A model generated the notes under the pieces. The model ran no database searches, had not been told where the DNA came from, and saw only the letters and a program-made list of their open reading frames with translations. The translations under genes and the position numbers were made by a program. Below, in pieces: positions 1-9,580 of a DNA stretch of 64,000 nt; the stretch's first letter is position 1; every line of letters begins with the position of its first letter. Source of the DNA: Pseudomonadota bacterium (GTDB lineage Bacteria > Pseudomonadota > Alphaproteobacteria > Sphingomonadales > Sphingomonadaceae); NCBI GenBank assembly GCA_021847605.1, contig JAJZQN010000017.1, positions 1 through 64,000 of the forward strand, written 5' to 3'.

Positions 1-134
1 GGTTCGCGGACCCCATCAGGGCCAGCAGTCCCTCCCGACTGCAACAGTAGGCCGGACAGACGACTGCAACCGACCGAACGTCAAAACATCAATTTGTACT
101 TGCAACGCGGGAGCCATCCACAGAGGAGAGGGGT

Positions 135-2314
135 ATGGCGACGCTGGTGCTGACGGCGGTGGGGACGGCGATCGGTGGGCCGATTGGCGGGGCCATCGGC
201 GGGCTGATCGGCAATATGGCCGACCATGCGATATTGTTCCGGCCCAAGGGGCGGCAGGGTGCGCGGCTGAACGAATTACAGGTGCAGACGTCGAGTTACG
301 GGACGCAGGTGCCGCGCCTGTTCGGGACGATGCGGGTGGCCGGCACGGTGATCTGGGCCAGTGACCTGAAAGAAAGCAGCAGCCGGAGCGGCGGGGGCAA
401 GGGACGGGCGAGCGTCACTAGCTATGCCTATTCAGCGAGTTTCGCGGTAGCGCTGTCGGCAAGGGGCGTGCGTGGGGTGAGGCGCATCTGGGCTGACGGC
501 AATCTGCTGCGCGGGGCGGCGGGGGATTTCAAGACCGAGGTCGGGCTTTCCGACTCTATGAAGGGGGCGAGGATCAGCCAGTCGATCCGCTGATCGCGGC
601 GGCGCAGGGGATTGGGGAGACGCCCGCGCATCGCGGCATCGCCTATGCGCTGTTCGAGGATCTGGCGCTGGCCGATTATGGCAATCGCATTCCGTCGCTG
701 ACGTTCGAGGTGGAGGCGGACGATGGCGCTGTGCGCGTCGGTGCGATTGTCGAAACGCTGGGCGAGGGGCGGCTGGCGGGAGAAGCCGACGCGATGCTGG
801 GCGGCTATGCGGCGGGTGGCGCGGATGTGGGGGAGGCGGTGGCGCCGCTGGTCGAGGCTTATGGGCTGGCGCTGATGCGCGGGGCGGAGGGGCTGAGGCT
901 GGGGGTGGCAGCGGATGAGGCGCAGGCGAAGATCGGGCGGGCCATGCTGGCGCGGCGGGTCAACGGGCGTGACGTTGTGGCGCAGGAGCGTTCGGGCGCG
1001 GCGGCGGATGCGGTGCCGGTGGCGCTTTCGGTGCGGCATCATGATGCGGCACGCGATTATCAGGCCGGGGTGCAGCGGGTGATGCGGCCGGGACCGGGGC
1101 GGGTGGAGAGCGGGATCGACCTGCCCGCCATGCTGGATGCGGACGGGGCGCGGGCGATGGCGGCCGAACGGATCGGCGCGGCCTGGACCGGGCGCGCGAC
1201 GATGACGCTGCGCTGTGGATGGGATGCGCTGACCATCGAGCCGGGCATGGTGGTGCGCGTCGAAGGCGCGTCCGGGCTGTGGCGGGTCGAGGAACGGGAA
1301 TGGGAGGCGATGGCGGTGCGGCTGGCGCTGCGGCGGGTGCCGGGCGTGGGCGGGGCGCTGCCTTCGGGCGCTTCGTCGGGCGCGATCGTGCGGCAGGTGG
1401 ATGCGCCGCATGGTGCGACGGCGCTGATGCTGGTGGAGGTGCCGGCGCTGGACGATGGGGCGGCGAGTGTGCCGGTCATTCTGGCGGCGGCGAGCGGTGG
1501 GGCTGGGTGGCGCAACGCGGCTTTGTTCCGGGTTGGCGATACGGGCGAGGCGACGCCGGTCGGGCGCAGCGCCGGGCGGGCGGCGATGGGGACGGTCGAG
1601 CAGGCGTTGCCGTCCGGTAGTATCATGGTGGTGGATGCAGTCCATGCGATTACCGTGACGATGCTGGCGCCGGACATGCTGTTGAGCAACGCGGACGAGG
1701 CGGGATTGGCGCAGGGGCGGAACCTGTGCCTGATCGGGCAGGAACTGATCCAGTTTGGCAGGGCGGAGCAGGTGGCGGTGGGCCGCTATCGGCTGACGGA
1801 CTTGCGCCGGGGGCTGCGCGGTACGGAATGGGCGATGGCGGGCCATGGTGCGGGTGAGCCGTTCCTGATGATCGAGGTGGATCGGGTAGTGGAGCCGGTC
1901 GCCGGGGGTGTGGAACCGGGCAGCCTGTTGCGGGTGCAGGCGCTGGGGCTGGGCGATGCCATGCCGGTCGAGGCGATGCTGACTGTGCGCGGCGAGGCGC
2001 TGATCCCGCCGGCGCCGGTGCATGTTCGGGCAGAGCCGGACGGAGCGGGCGGCTACGTCATCGGCTGGACGCGGCGCAGCCGGGCCGGGTGGCGATGGAC
2101 GAGCGGGAGCGACGTGCCAATCGCCGAGGAGCGGGAGCGCTACACGGTGTTGGTGGTGCGGGATGGCGTGACCGTGCGGCAGGCGGAGTCGGACGGCCCG
2201 ACATGGACCTATTCGGCGGCGATGATGGCGGCGGATGGAGAAGGTTCCCGCCGGATCGCAATTTCTCAGATCGGTGTCCATGCCGGCGGGCGTTCCGCCA
2301 CGCTGGACCTGTAA
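135..2314 (+). pseudogene. GTA/phage-type tail (baseplate hub, gp15-like) protein split by a frameshift at about 543-551
   Basis: ORF 135-593 (MATLVLTAVGTAIGGPIGG...) and ORF 710-2314 are two parts of one tail protein. The -1 frame reads ...FRLYEGGEDQPVDPLIAAAQGIGETPAHRGIAYALFEDLALADYGNRIPSLTFEVEADDG and joins directly onto the second ORF. Confidence 0.75.
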
Positions 2315-2331
2315 ATTCAATCTTGGGGAGA

Positions 2332-2835
2332 ATGAGGATGGAGGCGAGTCCACGCTGGGCGTTGCCGTTGCTGTTCGCGGGGCAGGCGCAGAAGGAGATT
2401 TTTCACAATGAGGCGCTGATCCTGATTGATGCAATGTTGCATGGGCGGGTGGAAAGCGCCGATATTGGGGAGGTTCCGGGCGATCCGGCGATCGGGCAAT
2501 GCTGGATCGTGGCCGAAGCGGCGGGCGGCACATGGACGGGGAAAGACGGGCATATCGCCTGCTGGAGCGAAGGGGGATGGCGTTTCATCGCTCCGCGAGA
2601 GGGCACGCGGATGCAGGTAAGCGACCGGAACCATGCGATGATCCATGACGGGAGCCAATGGCGCGATGAAGCGATGCGGCCCGACGGAGTGTATGTGGAA
2701 GGCCAGAAGGTCTTAGGTGTCCGTCAGCCGGCTATTTCGTCACCCGCTGGTGGAACGGTCATCGACGATGAAGCCAGAATGGCGGTGGCAGCGATTTTGA
2801 CGACGTTACGTCAGCACGGAATTATCGATATGTAA
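2332..2835 (+). CDS. DUF2793 domain-containing protein (sphingomonad GTA-cluster terminal gene)
   Basis: ORF from internal ATG: MRMEASPRWALPLLFAGQAQKEIFHNEALILIDAMLHGRV..., typical DUF2793 start; follows the tail protein. Confidence 0.8.
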   Translation: MRMEASPRWALPLLFAGQAQKEIFHNEALILIDAMLHGRVESADIGEVPGDPAIGQCWIVAEAAGGTWTGKDGHIACWSEGGWRFIAPREGTRMQVSDRNHAMIHDGSQWRDEAMRPDGVYVEGQKVLGVRQPAISSPAGGTVIDDEARMAVAAILTTLRQHGIIDM

Positions 2836-3036
2836 TTCACATGCGTGATGATTTTTTAATAAAAAATACATCAATTTCAACTTAGGCAGAGCTGCATTAA
2901 CTTTTCAGAGGCGGCCTCTGACAGGTTAGTGCGTTATTTTTGCAACGGTTTCACTATTTGTGGACTTGCCATGAAACCTTAGAGCCGATACAGGGTTTCA
3001 GCAGTCCTTCGTGACACTTTTGAAAGGGGAATTCAG

Positions 3037-4104
3037 ATGCGGAAGCTTGCCCTCGCGGCTGCTCTTGCGACAAGTGCCCTGGCTTCGCCGGCTTTGGCCC
3101 GTGATGACAGCTGGTATGTTGGCGTTGATGCCGGTGTGCTGCTGGTCGAAGACCAGAACATGACCTTCTCGCCCGCCACTGCGGCCGCCGTGCCTTCGGT
3201 GGATTACCACAAGGGTTATGATTTCGACGCCAACATCGGTTACGACTTCGGTGGCTTCCGCCTCGAAGCCGAAGCCGCTTACAAGCGTGCGAAGATCGAC
3301 CTCGACGAAACCGGCTTCGGCGGTGCTTCGTCGGCTCTCTCGTTCATGCTGAACGGCTTGCTGGACTTCGGTCCCGATGATGGCCTCCAGGGCTTCGTCG
3401 GCGGCGGTGTCGGCGTTTCGCGCGGCAAGGTTGCTTCGGACATCGTGAACGACAGCGACACCGGTTTCGCCTGGCAGGCGATCGCCGGCGTTCGTTACCC
3501 GGTCACCAACAATGTCGACGTTTCGTTGAAGTATCGCTTCTTCAACCAGGACGACATCGGTCTGATCCCGGCCTACGCCAGCGCCTATGGCCCGGCCGGT
3601 GCGGACGTCAGCACCAAGCTGCGTACGCACAGCCTGCTGCTCGGCCTGACCTACAACTTCGGCTCGGCTCCGGAAGCGGCTCCTCCGCCGCCCCCGCCGC
3701 CCCCGCCTCCGCCGCCCCCGCCGCCGCCCCCGCCGCCCCCGCCGGCGCCGGAATGCAGCCCCGGGCCGTACATTGTCTTCTTCGAATGGAACAAGTCGGA
3801 CATCACGCCTGATGCCGCCACCATTCTGGACAACGCGGTTTCGGCCTACAGCAACTGCGGCAGCGCCCAGGTTGTTCTGGCTGGCTATGCGGACCGTTCG
3901 GGTTCGGCCTCGTACAACGTTGGTCTGTCCCAGCGTCGCGCCGATGCCGTCAAGGCCTACATGGCTTCGAAGGGTATCGCTGATGGCGTGATGACGACCC
4001 AGGCGTTCGGTGAAGCGAACCCCCGCGTCGAAACCGCCGACGGTGTTCGCGAACTGCAGAACCGTCGCGTGGAAATCACCTACGGTCCGGGTTCGGGTCA
4101 GTAA
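3037..4104 (+). CDS. OmpA family outer membrane protein (beta-barrel, Pro-rich linker, OmpA C-terminal domain)
   Basis: Signal peptide, barrel repeats, poly-Pro linker, then FFEWNKSDITPDAATILDNAV...GYADRSGSASYNVGLSQRRADAVKAYM...NRRVEI. Confidence 0.92.
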   Translation: MRKLALAAALATSALASPALARDDSWYVGVDAGVLLVEDQNMTFSPATAAAVPSVDYHKGYDFDANIGYDFGGFRLEAEAAYKRAKIDLDETGFGGASSALSFMLNGLLDFGPDDGLQGFVGGGVGVSRGKVASDIVNDSDTGFAWQAIAGVRYPVTNNVDVSLKYRFFNQDDIGLIPAYASAYGPAGADVSTKLRTHSLLLGLTYNFGSAPEAAPPPPPPPPPPPPPPPPPPPPPAPECSPGPYIVFFEWNKSDITPDAATILDNAVSAYSNCGSAQVVLAGYADRSGSASYNVGLSQRRADAVKAYMASKGIADGVMTTQAFGEANPRVETADGVRELQNRRVEITYGPGSGQ

Positions 4105-4135
4105 GAGATTTCCGTCCGCAAGGATGGAAAATGAG

Positions 4136-4173
4136 AAGGGGCTGGTCCGGCAAGGACCGGCCCCTTTTTCTTT
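4136..4173 (+). terminator. Rho-independent terminator after ompA-like gene
   Basis: AAGGGGCTGGTCC-ggcaa-GGACCGGCCCCTTTTTC hairpin plus T tract. Confidence 0.85.
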
Positions 4174-4313
4174 GCGTGATGCGGATTGCGGATCGGCGCT
4201 ATTGCGCAGCGTCGCGACCGCGCGCTTATGCCGACAATGGTGACGAAGGCCGGATGGCTATGGCATGCTTCGTTCGAAGCAGGCGAGGCGCGCCGCAGGG
4301 GCGGATTGGGAGA

Positions 4314-4628
4314 ATGGCAATGGGCGGCGCATTCCTGCATGGCACGGTGCATGAGGCGGGCGCCGATCTTCAGGCGGCGGTGCGGGGCGATCCGGCGGTG
4401 CTGTTGCTATGGGAAAGCCTGACGCCGCTGGGCAGGAACGAATTCATCTGCTGGGTCGAGGATGCGAAACAGGCCGCAACCCGCGCACGGCGTATCGGCC
4501 GCACGCTGGACGAGTTGCGGGAGGGTAAACGGCGCCCCTGTTGCTGGGCAGGATGCATCCACCGCACCGACAAGGCGCCGGGCAAATGGCAACAGGCGGT
4601 GCTGATCGACGGAAAGGCGGGGAAGTAG
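4314..4628 (+). CDS. YdeI/OmpD-associated-like protein
   Basis: MAMGGAFLHGTVHEAG...LTPLGRNEFICWVEDAKQAATRARRIGRTLDELREGKRRPCCWAGC resembles the YdeI/OmpD-associated C-terminal motif. Confidence 0.6.
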   Translation: MAMGGAFLHGTVHEAGADLQAAVRGDPAVLLLWESLTPLGRNEFICWVEDAKQAATRARRIGRTLDELREGKRRPCCWAGCIHRTDKAPGKWQQAVLIDGKAGK

Positions 4629-4728
4629 CAGGTTTCTGAAATAGGTTGGTGGTAGGCTACGGCTTCGCGACGTTTGATTTCCTAAGTCCAGAATTTGGTA
4701 GCGATAATCGTCAGGGAGTTTCGGTAGA

Positions 4729-5565
4729 ATGCCAATCACTTTGCTATTTGCCGGTGCGGTTGCCGTCGAGGCGATATCATGCGGCCAGATACCGGGAGCG
4801 GATGCAATTTTGAATGACCGGGCGATCCGCTGGATTATTGTTGGAGAACGGCACGGTACGTCAGAAGCGCCTGAGATATTTGGGGATCTGGCATGTCTTG
4901 CCGCAATGCGCGGCAGGAAGCCGGTGGTAGCGGTTGAATTTCCCGTCGACGCTACCGATGCTATTCGCCAGTTCGTGACGTCGCCGGATGAAGTTGCTGC
5001 GAGGGATCAACTGCTTGCTCACCCATTCTGGCATGGACCGGTTCATGATGGACGGTCGAGCAGAGCCATGCTGACCCTGTTCGCAAGGTTGCGGCAATGG
5101 AAGCGATCCGACGTCATTGCAGATGTCGTAGCTTTCCAGCCAACGACGGCAGTGACCGGCGAGGCATATGAACAGGCCATGGCGTTCAATCTGGAGAGAA
5201 TGTCGGATGGTGAAAATCTGGTCGTAGCGCTGGTTGGCAATGTTCATGCGCAATTGAAGCGGCGGCAGTTTTCAGGTGGCTCATACTTGCCAATGGCAGG
5301 CTATCTTCCTCGCAGCCAGACGCTGTCTTACAACATTGGCGACAATGGCGGTGCGCAATGGGCCTGTTTTGCCGAGGCAACTGAAAAGAGCAGTATGCAA
5401 TGTGGATCGCGCGATACTGGTCCGGCAGCCCGCAAATATGAACGCGGCTTCGTGCATATCGGCGGTCAGGAAAGAGCCTATTCCGGCTATCTGAACCTTG
5501 GAACGGTGACTACGGCGTCAGAGCCGGCGTTGCCCGACCGCGATAATCATGAGCCGCGAAAATAG
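4729..5565 (+). CDS. ChaN/TraB/EreA-like superfamily protein of unknown function
   Basis: IIVGERHGTSEAPEIFGDL...PVVAVEFPVDATDAI...VALVGNVHAQLKRR: GExHG and GNxHA motifs. Confidence 0.45.
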   Translation: MPITLLFAGAVAVEAISCGQIPGADAILNDRAIRWIIVGERHGTSEAPEIFGDLACLAAMRGRKPVVAVEFPVDATDAIRQFVTSPDEVAARDQLLAHPFWHGPVHDGRSSRAMLTLFARLRQWKRSDVIADVVAFQPTTAVTGEAYEQAMAFNLERMSDGENLVVALVGNVHAQLKRRQFSGGSYLPMAGYLPRSQTLSYNIGDNGGAQWACFAEATEKSSMQCGSRDTGPAARKYERGFVHIGGQERAYSGYLNLGTVTTASEPALPDRDNHEPRK

Positions 5566-5782
5566 CACCAGCTTTGACCTTGGGTGAAGCGGTCATCGGT
5601 TCCAAAAGATTGGCAATTTCCTGCGCCATCCAGTCTACCCATGGCTGCTGGAGCTGCCCCCGAAACGCTTCTTTTCGATAATGCAACGCATTGCCGGGGT
5701 GACAAATCCTTGCGGATGGGCAACAAACGGGGCGCTTTCGCGTTAGCGATCTATCCCTTTGCCCGTCACCGGAGCTGTTCCC

Positions 5783-6319
5783 ATGAAGATCATCCCCCTG
5801 TTTTCTGCCCTGCCGATCGTTTTGGCGGCATCCGCCTGTGCGACGTCATCCGCTGCGCCGACGGCGGCACCCAGCGTTTCGGCCAAGCTGGCGGCAGGGG
5901 ACGGCAGCGCGCGGGGTACCGCCACCGTGACGGAGGCGGCCGATGGGCTGCATGTGCTGGTCAAGGGCGTAGGTCTGACGCCGGGCATGCATGGCGTCCA
6001 TATCCACACGATCGGCACCTGCACTGGCCCTGATTTCACCAGCGCGGGTGGCCACTGGAACCCGACCGGGCATCAGCATGGCAAGGATAATCCGGCCGGC
6101 ATGCATATGGGCGACATGCCCAATATGCAGGCGGGGTCGGACGGCACCGGCGAAATCGAATATGTGGTGAAGGGTGGCACGATCAGCGACGGCGCGAACC
6201 CGCTGCTCGACGCGGATGGCGCCGCCATCGTGATCCATGCGACGGCGGACGATTATAAGAGCGACCCGGCGGGTAATGCGGGCGGCCGCGTGGCGTGCGG
6301 TGTGTTGAGCAAGGGTTGA
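5783..6319 (+). CDS. sodC: superoxide dismutase family protein (Cu/Zn type), lipoprotein signal
   Basis: MKIIPLFSALPIVLAASAC lipobox; GMHGVHIHTIGTC...GGHWNPTGHQHG...DGAAIVIHATADDYKSDPAGNAGGRVACGV. Confidence 0.92.
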   Translation: MKIIPLFSALPIVLAASACATSSAAPTAAPSVSAKLAAGDGSARGTATVTEAADGLHVLVKGVGLTPGMHGVHIHTIGTCTGPDFTSAGGHWNPTGHQHGKDNPAGMHMGDMPNMQAGSDGTGEIEYVVKGGTISDGANPLLDADGAAIVIHATADDYKSDPAGNAGGRVACGVLSKG

Positions 6320-6372
6320 GCCGGGCCGGAGCCGGGGAGGGGATGCCCTTCCGGCTCTGTCATCTGATCCGC

Positions 6373-6409
6373 GAAAGGGCGTTGGCGCTTTGGGTGTCAG
6401 CGCCCTTTC
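6373..6409 (+). terminator. hairpin downstream of sodC-like gene
   Basis: GAAAGGGCG...CGCCCTTTC inverted repeat, weak T tract. Confidence 0.45.
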
Positions 6410-6576
6410 CCATGTTGGAGGAAGGGGGGATGTTCTACATGATTTCCGTCTTTCTCCCTTCATCCACGACTGATCGATGTCGTGAGTGTCATGAACAAAC
6501 TGGCGCAGATCATCTTATTCGCGACGTCATCATGGTGTATCAGTTGGTTATAGAGATCCGACGGTAGGAGATTGCT

Positions 6577-6987
6577 ATGCAGGGATGGAAGATCGGCGCG
6601 TTCATGCTGTGCTGTGGGGCGATGCCGGTCTGTGCGCAGGCGATGACCGTGTCGGATTGGGTGCAGCGGATGGAAGCGCTGAAGGCGCGGGGGAGTGCCG
6701 CCAAAGGCAGCCCGGAATTGATGGCGCTTCAGACTGAGGTGGCATCGGCAGCGGTTCGTTATCGAGCGCAGATCAAGGAAGCGAAAGAGAAAGCGCAGCG
6801 TCCGCGTGCCTGCCCACCCGTGCGGGTGTCGCTTAGCTCCGAAGATCTGATGCTGGAATTTCGGAGGCTGCCGCCCGCTTCCTATGCCGGAGAAGTGTCC
6901 ATCGCATTTGGCGAGGTCATGGATAAGCGTTATCCGTGTGGGGAAGGGCAGGAGATTACTCCGCCTCGAAAGGCTCCAACGATTTGA
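6577..6987 (+). CDS. hypothetical secreted protein
   Basis: RBS-like GTAGGAG upstream; signal peptide MQGWKIGAFMLCCGAMPVCAQA; no family recognised. Confidence 0.55.
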   Translation: MQGWKIGAFMLCCGAMPVCAQAMTVSDWVQRMEALKARGSAAKGSPELMALQTEVASAAVRYRAQIKEAKEKAQRPRACPPVRVSLSSEDLMLEFRRLPPASYAGEVSIAFGEVMDKRYPCGEGQEITPPRKAPTI

Positions 6988-7066
6988 GAATGTGAAATCC
7001 CGGCTGAGGGCCAGGATGACTTTAGCGCCGAGCATGTTCGCATCGTGCAGTTGGGGGCAGGCGACC

Positions 7067-7606
7067 TTATCCGCCCTGCGCCGGATAATCGGCGACGGGG
7101 GTGTAGCTGGCGCCGGAGGTGCCGAGGCGGCTTTCGAACAGGGAGAAACTGTCGACAGTGAAGCTGTCGCTGGCAAGGCCGGCATGGACGGCCAGGAAGC
7201 CATCAACGTCGCCTCCGTTGCGGCCGAAGCGGGCCATGGTGGCATGGGGCAGGTAAGCGCGCTCTTCGGGCGGCAGGCCAGTGGAGACGCACGCGCGGTC
7301 CACCTTGCGATGCAGGGCGGCGATGGGATCGCGCGGTTCCACCCCCGCCCAGAGTGCATCGACCACGCCCTTGCGATCGAACAGGCCGACGCCCGACAGG
7401 CGGATGTCGAAGGGGGGGAAGCGGATGGTGCCGAGCGCGTCGGCAATGTCATTGGCGCGGTGGCGATCCACTTCGCCGATGAAGCGCAGGGTGATGTGCA
7501 ACTGGGCGTCATCCTGCCAACGGGCGCCGATGACGCCCCCCATCCTGTCGATCAGAAACGTCCTGATGGGGGCAGGCGGGCGGATGGCGACGAACAGGCG
7601 AAACAT
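7067..7606 (-). CDS. thpR: RNA 2',3'-cyclic phosphodiesterase (ThpR/LigT family)
   Basis: MFRLFVAIRPPAPIRTFLIDRM...DDAQLHITLRFIGEVD...YLPHATMARFG: two HxT/S motifs. Confidence 0.88.
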   Translation of the reverse strand: MFRLFVAIRPPAPIRTFLIDRMGGVIGARWQDDAQLHITLRFIGEVDRHRANDIADALGTIRFPPFDIRLSGVGLFDRKGVVDALWAGVEPRDPIAALHRKVDRACVSTGLPPEERAYLPHATMARFGRNGGDVDGFLAVHAGLASDSFTVDSFSLFESRLGTSGASYTPVADYPAQGG

Positions 7607-7806
7607 GGTTTCATCATAGTCGATCATGTGACAAATGATGACAAGTCCTGTGACGATTTGAATATTATCCCGTCTTTCCATAAGATTGCAGGGCGAAATA
7701 GGGACAATCTGTCCACCGGGCGCCGATACGACAATGCTTGAAACCGGCATCGAAAATGCCGATAATGGAAGGGCGGCATGAACGCCGCCCCAAGGAGATG
7801 ATTTTC

Positions 7807-8553
7807 ATGGCCAACTGGTCCGATCCCCGTTCCGGCGTCCAGTCCGGTATTCCGGGCTTTGGCGGTCCCAGCGTCGCGCGCGGTGAGGCGTATGACGCCG
7901 GTCTGCGCCGCTATATGCTGTCGGTCTATAATTATATGGCGAGCGGCGTGCTGCTGACGGGTATCGTCGCGCTGCTGTTCGCGGCAAGCGGCATGGCCGC
8001 GCAGATATTCTATGGCCCCGGCATCCTTAAATATGCGGTGATCTTTGCCCCGCTGGTATTCGCCATGGTGATGAGCTTTGGCATTGCCCGCCTTTCGACG
8101 GCGGCGATGCAGGGGCTGTTCTGGGCCTATGCGGCGGTGATGGGCGTTTCGCTGTCCTACATCTTCCTCGCTTACACCGGCACGTCGATCGCGCAGACCT
8201 TCTTTGCGACGGCGGCGGCTTTCGCGGGCCTGAGCCTGTGGGGTTATACCACCAAGAAGGATCTGTCGGGCTTCGGCACGTTCCTGATCATGGGTGTGGT
8301 CGGCCTGCTGGTCGCGAGCCTCATCAACATCTTCATGAAGTCGAACGCGATGAGCCTGGTCATCAGCGGCGTCGGCGTACTGCTGTTCGCGGGTCTGACC
8401 GCTTATGACACGCAGAAGATCAAGAGCATCTATGCCCATGTCGCAGGCACGGACATGATGGGCAAGTCGGTGATCATGGGGGCGCTGAACCTCTATCTCG
8501 ACTTCATCAACATGTTCCTGTTCCTGCTGCGCCTGTTCGGCGATCGCCGCTGA
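7807..8553 (+). CDS. Bax inhibitor-1/YccA family integral membrane protein
   Basis: MANWSDPRSGVQSG...YDAGLRRYMLSVYNYMASGVLLTGIVALLF...GLTAYDTQKIKSIY...NLYLDFINMFLFLLRLFGDRR. Confidence 0.93.
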   Translation: MANWSDPRSGVQSGIPGFGGPSVARGEAYDAGLRRYMLSVYNYMASGVLLTGIVALLFAASGMAAQIFYGPGILKYAVIFAPLVFAMVMSFGIARLSTAAMQGLFWAYAAVMGVSLSYIFLAYTGTSIAQTFFATAAAFAGLSLWGYTTKKDLSGFGTFLIMGVVGLLVASLINIFMKSNAMSLVISGVGVLLFAGLTAYDTQKIKSIYAHVAGTDMMGKSVIMGALNLYLDFINMFLFLLRLFGDRR

Positions 8554-8576
8554 TAGCGGGCATCAGGCAGATATGT

Positions 8577-8613
8577 AAAAAGGCCCGGTGGAGCGATCCG
8601 CCGGGCCTTTTTC
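8577..8613 (+). terminator. Rho-independent terminator after BI-1 family gene
   Basis: AAAAAGGCCCGGTGGAgcgaTCCGCCGGGCCTTTTTC. Confidence 0.85.
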
Positions 8614-8665
8614 TTTATGTGCTTGGTCCGCCTGCATGGCGGTGGGGGAGGCTTTGGCTCTGCCT

Positions 8666-8695
8666 CGTTTCTCGACTGCGCTCGAAACGAACGGA
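8666..8695. repeat. dispersed palindromic (REP-like) repeat copy A
   Basis: CGTTTCTCGACTGCGCTCGAAACGAACGGA; recurs elsewhere in the window. Confidence 0.75.
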
Positions 8696-8792
8696 GGGTG
8701 TGCTGAATTAAATCAGACACAGATTGCGCGTTTCAAATTTTGCTGTCGCACCGCTTGATGGGGAAACCGATTCCCCCCTTTCGCGCGATGTT

Positions 8793-9419
8793 TCAGCCTT
8801 GCTGCTTTTGCATTTCGGCGATGAGGGTGCCGTCGATTTCCTTTTGGCGTTTATAGGCCGGGCGTTCGCGCAGGCGGGCGGCATAGGCCTCCAGCGTGGG
8901 GGTGGAGGGGATGGATTTGAACATCAGTCCCCAATCGACCTGCGCGCCGACATAGACATCGGCGGCGGTGAATTGATCGCCGCAAATCCATGCGTCACCC
9001 GACACGGCGCTTTCCAGCGTGGCGATGGCTTCGTCGAAGCTGCCATAGCCGGCCATGCGTTCGCGCCCTTCGGGGACGACGAAGCCGAGCGCGCGATTGG
9101 TGACGGCGGCCTCAACCGGGCCGGCGGCGAAGAAGAGCCAGCGATAATAGGCATGGCGATCGGCAGGCGCCGGGGCGAGGCCTGCGTCTGGGAAGGCATC
9201 GGCGAGATAGGCGCAGATGGCCGCGCATTCGGTGACGATGCGGTCGTCATGGACAATTGCGGGAACCTTACCCATCGGATTAATGGCGCGATAGTCGGCG
9301 GCCTTCATGCCGGTGCCATAGTCGAGCAGCACCGTTTCATAGGGGACGCCGACCTCCTCCAGCATCCATCGGGCGATCTGCCCCCGCGACATGGGGTTGG
9401 TGTAGAGGGTAAGGGACAT
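8793..9419 (-). CDS. glutathione S-transferase family protein
   Basis: MSLTLYTNPMSRGQIARWMLEEVGVPYETVLLDYG...INPMGKVPAIVHDDRIVTECAAICAYLAD: thioredoxin-fold GST N-domain and C-domain. Confidence 0.93.
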   Translation of the reverse strand: MSLTLYTNPMSRGQIARWMLEEVGVPYETVLLDYGTGMKAADYRAINPMGKVPAIVHDDRIVTECAAICAYLADAFPDAGLAPAPADRHAYYRWLFFAAGPVEAAVTNRALGFVVPEGRERMAGYGSFDEAIATLESAVSGDAWICGDQFTAADVYVGAQVDWGLMFKSIPSTPTLEAYAARLRERPAYKRQKEIDGTLIAEMQKQQG

Positions 9420-9480
9420 GGTGGTGGCTCTCCTGTGGGTCAGTGTTGGAACATATCAGGAACATTGGTGTCGCGCTATG

Positions 9481-9510
9481 GGCTTCTCGACTTCGCTCGA
9501 AGCGAACGGA
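9481..9510. repeat. dispersed palindromic (REP-like) repeat copy B
   Basis: GGCTTCTCGACTTCGCTCGAAGCGAACGGA. Confidence 0.7.
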
Positions 9511-9580
9511 GATGGGGGAGGCCAATTGTCGTGCAGTCCCTCGACGCGATCCTGTGGGGCGCGCGTCGAGGGGGTGGGCC

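Noticed and set aside
428-2533. 701-aa minus ORF antisense to the GTA tail gene
   Set aside because: Shadow ORF caused by high GC3; Arg/Pro/His-rich low-complexity translation, opposite a recognisable protein.
135-2835. Intact prophage
   Set aside because: Only a tail protein and DUF2793 are present; fits a GTA cluster end, with no integrase, terminase or capsid in the window.
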